Positions 57,561-64,000 of a stretch of 64,000 nucleotides of DNA are shown here, one piece after another. The notes under the pieces were generated by a model, which was not told where the DNA came from, searched no databases, and was given only the letters and a program-made list of their open reading frames with translations. The position numbers were made by a program, and so were the translations under genes. The stretch comes from Arthrobotrys musiformis (lineage: Eukaryota > Ascomycota > Orbiliomycetes > Orbiliales > Orbiliaceae): assembly GCA_036971715.1 (NCBI GenBank), contig JAVHJL010000013.1:248001-312000 (forward strand), read 5' to 3'. Every line of letters starts with the position of its first letter. Position 1 is the first letter of the stretch.

Positions 57561-58921
57561 CGTGAGAACTGGTTTAAAATAATGGGATGCGATAGTCAAG
57601 TCGGAGGGATTGGTGTAGTGCTGTAGATAAATGCCGACGCTAACTAGTTCCGTTGCTCCACAGTCGTTTGATTTCCAAGAAGCACCTTAAATATGTCAAT
57701 TCCAGTGGTCACCTTTATAGGCCACTGAGACGATGAGCCTGATACCAAATGGTTCCCCGTCTTTGGGATCGATGAGCAACACAGCACTATTTTGTCCGAC
57801 AACAAATCGAATTGTGATCTTAAGTTAATATCACAATGGCAAACTGTTAATGATACGGGCCGTTGTTTTCCAGCGAGGAACCGAGACGCTTGTGGAAACT
57901 TACATCGTGTGCCGAGGAGCTTAGATATCGAGGATGTCTTTGGCAGCAGGGATCAAGTGTTTGAGAGTAGCTAAGTCGTGTTCGCGAAACGGGTGTTAAC
58001 TGCCTATGGATTGAGGAGGACCAGAACTTGGAGACGACGCGGATGAAGAAGTAGCAAAGGCCCTATCGTGATAGTGGTGGTGAAGTTGAAGAATCTAGTA
58101 GAATCCCTGCTGAAGCATAAGATCGAGAGTGTGTGGTGGAGTTCACAATGAGGTGCTTTCTGCTGGATTTAGGCCACAAATTGGCCGCAGATACGCAGCA
58201 GCAGCTTTCGTGTTGCCCCTGGAGATCATATTGCAGATCTTATGCTCCTTTTGTGCTGGATATGTGGTCACATAATCGGTGGCATGGTGACTGGGTCAGG
58301 TCTGGGATGTCTAGAGAATCTTGTAGATGCCAATGGAGTCTCTATGCAGAGTCTCTCAAGACCTTACCAGTGTGTAACAAAGCCCTCATTACTCTATTCA
58401 GGTTCGGGCTAAATGTGGTATCTTGATAAGGGCTAAGCAGGTAGCTCAGAAAGCATACCCACTCTCAATTCCAACCAGCCTTGTGTTATGCCCTTACAAA
58501 AACTCAGTCATGGGATAAGTGAGCGGCTAGTACTAGTCGGCTAGGGTATAAAATATCTCCCAGGTCTGGGTATGAGATAAATAAAATATATTCGACGACC
58601 ATTTGGTTTTAGAGCAGTAGTTAGATTAATTTAAGTATGCAGTAATCGTCAGCTCTGTGCTTCTTCTGTGACTGTGGATCTTTAGTGTACTTGTGTGCTC
58701 GGAGATTGAATTATGCTACCCGCAAAATTACCAATTTACCAAAAGTCTCTTTTCTTAGTAACCGTAGGCTGTCTCGTATACCAGAGCTGGCCAACCGTAG
58801 GTACTCGGCTTAATGAATATGTATGTAGTACGCTTCAATCGCGGGTGTGGGCGCTAGGCGGCTGAAAAGGTTTTAGTTCCTGCAGTCGCATCGCACGACT
58901 AAAGGGAGAAGGCTAAAGGTT
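57561..58921. other. Intergenic with one copy of the dispersed short element
   Basis: 1.36 kb. Short frames only. Copy D of the dispersed element lies at 58760-58801. The right end is the 3' flank of the ankyrin-SPRY frame. Confidence 0.45.
58760..58801 (-). repeat. Dispersed short element, copy D, with 9-bp flanking duplication
   Basis: The 24-nt insert 58769..58792 (minus strand: GGCCAGCTCTGGTATACG then AGACAG) is flanked on both sides by AACCGTAGG (58760-58768 and 58793-58801). Over 23 bp it is identical to copy A. Confidence 0.65.
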
Positions 58922-61900
58922 TTATTCAGCCTCATGAAAAACCTCCCATACAGTAAACCCTCGTCGAGATTCAAGCCGGTAAGCTTCAACTCCGCTTGGC
59001 TCTGGCACAACCCCGTCCCACTCCCACCCTGTCACATTAGCATCCTCGAACGCAAAATTAGTTCTCCCAAAGTTAGCTTCAAAGCCATCGACCAACTCCT
59101 GGCAGTTTTGTAATGTGACAATTGGGAATTGCTGTGCCTTCATTGTTGGGAAATGGTGCGGCAACATTCGGCCGTTCACGGTAAAGAATATCTTGCCCTC
59201 GAGTGGGTTCGTTCCACACCCAACAACGTGGCTGCCGTGTTCCAACATCATCCGAAACGGATGTTGTTCTTCGCTGTGACTTTGAGCTTTGGTCTTCCAG
59301 CCCTTAGAGCTAACACTGATGTTTCCACGTTGTTCGAATAAGGTCCTAACAACACCTTGGAGGTCACACTCGACTCCTAGTTGGTTTCCTTTTCCATGGA
59401 TCGGCGCATGAAGTTTTGACCTAATGCCAACTGAAAAATAAGGGCTCTTTTTGGCTGAAACTTTGGTTGAGCCACTTGCTCCAGTGAGGTTGAAAGTCAG
59501 TTCGAAGTAAGTCGTTTTTTTGGTAAGCGGGATCGGATGTTCCGCGAAGTATACCATGGAAGAGCCGTTTCCGGTTTTTGTACCTCCAGGCACTTCGTGC
59601 TCAAGGTGAGCGTAAGTTAGCGTTCTGTAGTTAGCGTCGCCAGTATCCCGTGAACAATTTTCCTTACCCAACGTAAACTTTAGCCCTTCTGAAGAAGAAT
59701 CAATATACGATCCATCTGACAGCGCTCCGATAACAAACTTCGTAGGCGTTTTATGTTCGCCTACAGTGACATCATAAACTCCTTTTCGTAAATATTTATA
59801 AAAGCGATCATTATTCATCGCTTTTAGAATATCAGCCGCGCCCCAGCCATGGATGTCGGGAGAAAAAAGATTCAACGTCGAAGTAGCCTCCTGTTGCTCT
59901 TTCTCGAAAAAGAAAAGGTTTTTAGGCTCGAATATGTAGTATCTGAGAGCACATATCGCATCAGTAGGGCAATACCTGAAGAGGAGCCCCAGAATCAGCT
60001 TGATCCCTTTGATTGCTTCTGGATGCTTGCCGTCGTCTGTCATGAGTGCATTACAGCACCGGTCAACTTCGTTGTATCCCGACTTCCCCGCACCGCAGAT
60101 GTATGATCCCGAACTCAGGATGTATCGTGCAACCTCGACATTGAAATTGTCGATTGCAACTTCGAGTGGCCGGCGAAAGGGGGCTTTGGCCGCTCGGTGG
60201 TATGGATCCACCACACCCCCAGCCATTTTCATGATTGAATTAAATAAGGATTGAGAATACGGAAGATATGCTAGTAGGTGAAGAATATTCTCGCCCTTCC
60301 CGTTGCATGAAGCAAATTGGTTCTGGTGATCTTTTGCCTCTGATCCGTTTTGGTCATATATTTCAGCTAAGAAATGTGCGAGGGCGGCGTTTCCTCTTTC
60401 AACTGCTAAAAACAATGGTGTGCGTCTCTTCTTATCAGGCTTCTTCCAATCGACGCCCAAGTCTATCAGAGACCTAGCCATTGACTTAACAATTTCATCG
60501 TCTTTTCGATACTGAGCCAAAAAGTGGAAGCAGTTCTTCCCCCGGTGGCTTTCGCCATGCACATCCGCCTTTTGATCTGCTAGCCATTTGATACCCTCAA
60601 AAAACCCTTGTCGCACGACCTGTGCAAGCGGGCTTTCGCTTTTATGATCTTGAGCATTTACTACCCCTGAAGGAGTAGGGCTCATCCTAATCATCATCAT
60701 AAAAATACCATAGACTTTTTCAATGTTTGATTTGAGCGGGCGTTTGGAAAATAACCAATGCATCGGGGTCCTTCCGTCATCTGCGGCATCGAGAATGTTC
60801 CATGTCTTAATTTGGCAGATTTGCCTAAAAAGACTAAGATCTTGGGTATTAGCGGCGTAATGAAGAGCGCTGCTACCAGTATAATATCTTGCGTCAACAT
60901 TTACGCCCTCGTTCAGCAGGTCCCGGATCGCCTGTAGCAGGAGTGGCTTCTCTGATTCGGAAACGGAACCGATAGCCTGTAGTAGGTGAATGATAATGGG
61001 AACGGAATTCCCTTTGTAAATTGTTGCGTTTATATTTGCGCCCCAGGTGAGCAACGATTTCCGTACCCGGGAGTCGAGGGCTCCGATATACAGCGGTGTG
61101 CGATTAAGGCCGTCGGGCGCATCCCATGTATGCGAAGTCAACGTTCTGTCTTTACACTTCTTTCGCAAGATATCATTCCATGCGCTCGCCAGCCTATCTG
61201 TATCACCGTCGCGCTGCTCCTTAGACTCCTCAACCATAGCTGCTGTTTTGTCTTTATCCTCCAAAACGCCTCCAATATCGCCCAGTTTATCCCTCGGCGC
61301 CTGGCTTGCAAACCAAATAGCGCGGGTTTCGCTATCCCAATCCGAGAGTATGTCGTACACGAGATTCTGGAGTTTCCAATTCTTCCAGTTGTGGTACCTC
61401 CCTTGAAATACTGAGGTTAGGAGCTTTAAGCTTTCTTCAAACGGAAGAACGGGTAGCACCCAGAATCCTTCGTCCCTCCACCGCGCGAAATCCCACCCTG
61501 AGGCGTATAGTTGACGAATAGCAGTAAATTTTGATGGTAAGTATTTCGAACCTCCCTCGTGCGAGCCTGCAGCCTCGTCATCTGTAGTTTGGGCCGGATT
61601 GGCGGCTCGGTCAAGTATATAGTCCAGCATCACATATAAACCGTGTTGGCAGGCAAAGTGTATTGGCTTCTGGAAGTACCGCAAGAATAGCTCCACGGTC
61701 TTAGCTCTAGTCGACGATCTATATCTTCCTGGATTGGAGAAATTATACCAACAAGCAACGGTCGTCGGAGTATTGATAAAATTCGGCCAGCGTAAGTCTG
61801 GTTCGGGCCTACGCTGTATATTCCAACGATACCAATTTCCGGGTTGCATGAAACGGTCTAGCTCTTTGAGGAGGTCCGCCCACCGGGGATCATTGATGCT

Positions 61901-62026
61901 GCCTTCTGTCCACCACTTTTGGATGACAGCGAGATGATCGTGCCAATGGTCGATCTCGTACCTAGATCGGTATTTTGGCCCTGGGTATTTCATAGTTTCT
62001 GAGGACCAGTATGGCTTCCAGGGCAT
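58922..62026 (-). CDS. Ankyrin-repeat and SPRY-domain part of an NLR-like gene
   Basis: Open frame of 1034 residues. In-frame coding-like sequence continues upstream of its first ATG (KAFQERYMPWKPYW), so it is probably a 3' exon rather than an independent gene. The N-terminal 250 residues are helical with many Trp. Ankyrin repeats occupy about residues 290-640 (NRTPLYIGALDSRVRKSLLTWGANI; SSALHYAANTQDLSLFRQI; RRTPLFLAVERGNAALAHFL). The C-terminal 200 residues carry a SPRY domain: YFELTFNLTGASG (about 837), SPYFSVGIRSKL, HVVGCGTNPLEGKIFFTVNG (about 935) and ANFGRTNFAF. Ankyrin and SPRY are ligand-sensing modules. The frame lies directly behind a NACHT frame on the same strand. Confidence 0.75.
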   Translation of the reverse strand: MPWKPYWSSETMKYPGPKYRSRYEIDHWHDHLAVIQKWWTEGSINDPRWADLLKELDRFMQPGNWYRWNIQRRPEPDLRWPNFINTPTTVACWYNFSNPGRYRSSTRAKTVELFLRYFQKPIHFACQHGLYVMLDYILDRAANPAQTTDDEAAGSHEGGSKYLPSKFTAIRQLYASGWDFARWRDEGFWVLPVLPFEESLKLLTSVFQGRYHNWKNWKLQNLVYDILSDWDSETRAIWFASQAPRDKLGDIGGVLEDKDKTAAMVEESKEQRDGDTDRLASAWNDILRKKCKDRTLTSHTWDAPDGLNRTPLYIGALDSRVRKSLLTWGANINATIYKGNSVPIIIHLLQAIGSVSESEKPLLLQAIRDLLNEGVNVDARYYTGSSALHYAANTQDLSLFRQICQIKTWNILDAADDGRTPMHWLFSKRPLKSNIEKVYGIFMMMIRMSPTPSGVVNAQDHKSESPLAQVVRQGFFEGIKWLADQKADVHGESHRGKNCFHFLAQYRKDDEIVKSMARSLIDLGVDWKKPDKKRRTPLFLAVERGNAALAHFLAEIYDQNGSEAKDHQNQFASCNGKGENILHLLAYLPYSQSLFNSIMKMAGGVVDPYHRAAKAPFRRPLEVAIDNFNVEVARYILSSGSYICGAGKSGYNEVDRCCNALMTDDGKHPEAIKGIKLILGLLFRYCPTDAICALRYYIFEPKNLFFFEKEQQEATSTLNLFSPDIHGWGAADILKAMNNDRFYKYLRKGVYDVTVGEHKTPTKFVIGALSDGSYIDSSSEGLKFTLGKENCSRDTGDANYRTLTYAHLEHEVPGGTKTGNGSSMVYFAEHPIPLTKKTTYFELTFNLTGASGSTKVSAKKSPYFSVGIRSKLHAPIHGKGNQLGVECDLQGVVRTLFEQRGNISVSSKGWKTKAQSHSEEQHPFRMMLEHGSHVVGCGTNPLEGKIFFTVNGRMLPHHFPTMKAQQFPIVTLQNCQELVDGFEANFGRTNFAFEDANVTGWEWDGVVPEPSGVEAYRLESRRGFTVWEVFHEAE

Positions 62027-62173
62027 ATACCTCTCCTGGAAGGCCTTATTATTCAGTGTGTGAACTAGTATTCCTCATTACAGTGTATCAGAATTGGGTC
62101 CAACTATCTGGGGAGCTACCTGATCGCACGTGCACGTGCACGGCGGCTGAAGATATGGGGTACTCACGTATAT

Positions 62174-63877
62174 TCAAAGCCAGTCCCATTTGAGCCTCTC
62201 TTTCATCAAACAATGGAGAGAGGATGTCGCCATATTTGACAAACGAAGCTTTTCCAGGCGCATCAGCTGATATTCGTATGCAAATTTCTGTATAACTCGA
62301 CAGTGAAGTTTTTGGGGGGCGGACATACGAGTCAGCGTAAATTTGAAAACTGTAAATCCATTGTTGTCCCTATATCTATCAAAACCATGTATAGCAGACG
62401 AAAGTGTTGTAGATAGTTGGCTGGCTGAATCCTTTGTTATCCACTCTCTGATAGATATATCGACTGTTACAAGGCCAGTCATTGGGTCGTATCGGAAGAA
62501 ATCTCTTCCAGAATCACGGAGATGGTAGATTACCTCCTTAACCTCTGGTCCCAGGTTTTCTTCCCTGAATGGCAAAGAGTCACTTTCGTCGTCGAAAATT
62601 CCCGAAACCTCGGAATCCGATCTGTCACCCGAGGGCGCTGTGCTTTCAAGAATAGTTTCATCGAATTTTGAGACCCCCTCATAGATCTCTCTGTAGTGAT
62701 CTGATATTTCAATAACATGGATACCAGAAACTCCCCACACAATCCACTTAAGCGCGGTAATAACAAGTTCTTGTTGACTTGGCGTTAGAGCCTCCAAGCT
62801 GGACGTGTAAATGTCCCCAATAGAATCCGGCAGAGTGTCAACCTTTTGCTCTAATGGTAACTTCGAGGGTTGTTGTAGGTGTGCAATAATTAGCCTTGCC
62901 CTTGTAAAGTCACCACTGGCTTTTTTGTAAACCGTTTCAACTATCTTGCCCATTTTTGAGGAGAAGTACGCTTCCCTCGGGTCAATTATACGATTCAAGA
63001 CCCGGGACACTTCGTATTTAAGGTACTCTCGGACGTCGTGGGCATTGTTTTCTTTTTCTATTTCTATCATCCTCGCGCTAGGGGGCCCGGTAGATTCGAT
63101 TCGATCCTGGATATCCTTAAAGTTGTAACCTGCAGTGCCGAGCTCTTCATAGATCTTTATTGTATCGCGAGCTGATATTATGATTCGGACGGTTTTGGTA
63201 AGGGACAGTTTAAGACAGCCTAGGATATCCTTTTCCCGCCTGTCCTTGCATTCATCGAGTGCGTCGAGTATCATGTATATACGGTTGGGGATGGTAGATG
63301 CGATATTTCGAATCGTTTCAGCCATAGTTCTCGGGCTCCCAAACACTACAGGATTTTCTGCCTGATCGCCTAGCCCGAAACATGGGTTCAGGATCTCAAT
63401 CACCTTTTCCAATATTCCGAAGTTGTTCCGAATGACATCATGGTCTAGAAGCTGGAATAAAATTATTTCAAATGCCGTTTGTGTTCTTTGGATGTCCGTG
63501 CCCCCTTTTTTGAAGAAGAACCGAAGTATAATATTACCGGTTTGGGATCGTAGGTCTCTATGTATTCGCATCATTGCAATCGACTTTCCATAGCCTCTTG
63601 GAGCCTCGAGGCATAGCAAATTGGTGTCTCCGCATGCGGACTTCCAATTTACGTAAGTGTCGTGGTTTAAGAGCCATTTAATTATTTCGCGCTGACTTGT
63701 TATATCGTCTAGGCGGCTTTGTAGTGACTTAAGGTAAATTTCCTGAGGCCTGGAAGGTTCTATTCTACTTTTTTGTCGATCCAGTTCGGTGCGGAGAGAC
63801 TCATAGTATACGATATCCATCAATTCTTTCGCAACATGAGAGATTTCTAGACTTTCCCTTAGTTTGAGACGTAACAT
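62174..63877 (-). CDS. NACHT-type STAND NTPase part of an NLR-like gene, 5' end possibly beyond the window
   Basis: 567 residues from the ATG at 63877. Walker A is EAPRGYGKS (about residues 91-99) and Walker B IYMILDALDEC (about 200-210), a NACHT-like pair. VRIIISARD fits the sensor 1 Arg block. Farther on, PDSIGDIYTSSLEALTPSQQELVITALKWIVWG matches the winged-helix part of fungal NACHT proteins. The frame ends in a TGA (62174-62176) seven bases before a good GTGAGT donor, and the ankyrin-SPRY frame follows after about 150 bp. The simplest reading is one NACHT-ankyrin-SPRY receptor split by a nonsense codon. A GTAAGG donor-like site at about 63909 suggests an upstream exon (an effector domain) off the right edge. 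Confidence 0.75.
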   Translation of the reverse strand: MLRLKLRESLEISHVAKELMDIVYYESLRTELDRQKSRIEPSRPQEIYLKSLQSRLDDITSQREIIKWLLNHDTYVNWKSACGDTNLLCLEAPRGYGKSIAMMRIHRDLRSQTGNIILRFFFKKGGTDIQRTQTAFEIILFQLLDHDVIRNNFGILEKVIEILNPCFGLGDQAENPVVFGSPRTMAETIRNIASTIPNRIYMILDALDECKDRREKDILGCLKLSLTKTVRIIISARDTIKIYEELGTAGYNFKDIQDRIESTGPPSARMIEIEKENNAHDVREYLKYEVSRVLNRIIDPREAYFSSKMGKIVETVYKKASGDFTRARLIIAHLQQPSKLPLEQKVDTLPDSIGDIYTSSLEALTPSQQELVITALKWIVWGVSGIHVIEISDHYREIYEGVSKFDETILESTAPSGDRSDSEVSGIFDDESDSLPFREENLGPEVKEVIYHLRDSGRDFFRYDPMTGLVTVDISIREWITKDSASQLSTTLSSAIHGFDRYRDNNGFTVFKFTLTRMSAPQKLHCRVIQKFAYEYQLMRLEKLRLSNMATSSLHCLMKERLKWDWL

Positions 63878-64000
63878 CCAGGATCTGGAGCCCTCGCAGG
63901 TCCTTACCTTTTAAATCCTTTTCGATACTTTCGCTTTTTAAGCGAGTTACTTCAAATTAATCGTTAGCACAATCTATTATTCAGAGCGTGATCGAGTCCG
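63878..64000. other. Right edge, possible upstream exon of the NACHT gene
   Basis: 123 bp. Contains a donor-like AAAAGGTAAGGAC on the minus strand at about 63909. Too short to assign. Confidence 0.3.

Noticed and set aside
1..64000. CRISPR array, prokaryotic operon signals or viral replication genes
   Set aside because: No regular spacer-repeat array is visible, and the introns and gene content are eukaryotic; the RdRP is the cellular silencing type, not viral.

Overview
The window looks like nuclear DNA of a filamentous ascomycete (Pezizomycotina); I cannot fix the class. The evidence is short introns (about 54 to 175 nt) with GTAAGT/GTATGT-like donors and CTAAC-type branch sites, a QDE-1-type RNA-dependent RNA polymerase, NACHT/ankyrin STAND genes, BTB genes, secreted GPI-anchored proteins, 5S rRNA genes outside a large rDNA array and a tRNA-Trp with an intron. 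Most exon joins below were worked out by hand from splice signals plus reading phase.

Layout, left to right. 84-821 (-): cysteine-rich GPI-anchored protein. About 0.9-9.6 kb: gene-poor, degenerate DNA with at least one decayed direct repeat. 9.9-11.7 kb (+): first of three genes of an 'MC...C[GH]H' family. 12.2-13.7 kb (-): a probably secreted protein with an apparent frameshift behind its signal peptide. 14.6-15.2 kb: two 120-nt 5S rRNA genes, 447 bp apart. 15.7-16.8 kb (-): BTB protein. 17.6 kb: tRNA-Trp(CCA). 19.3-22.0 kb (+): subtilase-fold gene without a recognisable catalytic triad and with an in-frame stop. 22.7-23.4 kb (+): BTB protein. 24.3-25.4 kb (+): second MC...CGH gene.

26.6-33.4 kb (+): five-exon gene for a membrane protein of about 2146 residues that I do not recognise. 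35.2-37.3 kb (+): secreted Ser/Thr-rich protein with a poly-serine linker. 39.2-43.2 kb (+): four-exon RdRP of about 1284 residues. 44.5-46.4 kb (+): what reads as one gene with two BTB modules. 47.7-50.6 kb (+): STAND-type N-terminal domain plus ankyrin gene with an in-frame stop. 51.8-52.6 kb (+): GPI-anchored cupredoxin. 54.7-55.5 kb (-): unknown protein. 56.9-57.6 kb (-): third MC...C[GH]H gene. 58.9-63.9 kb (-): NACHT ORF followed by an ankyrin-SPRY ORF, most simply one NLR-like gene split by a stop.

The genes do not form one pathway. They combine RNA silencing (RdRP), innate-immunity-type receptors (two STAND/NLR-like loci, both with stops), protein-interaction adaptors (BTB) and cell-surface proteins. 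Intergenic DNA carries a dispersed sequence of about 24-28 bp, each copy flanked by its own 8-9 bp direct repeat, like target-site duplications around a very short retroposed element.
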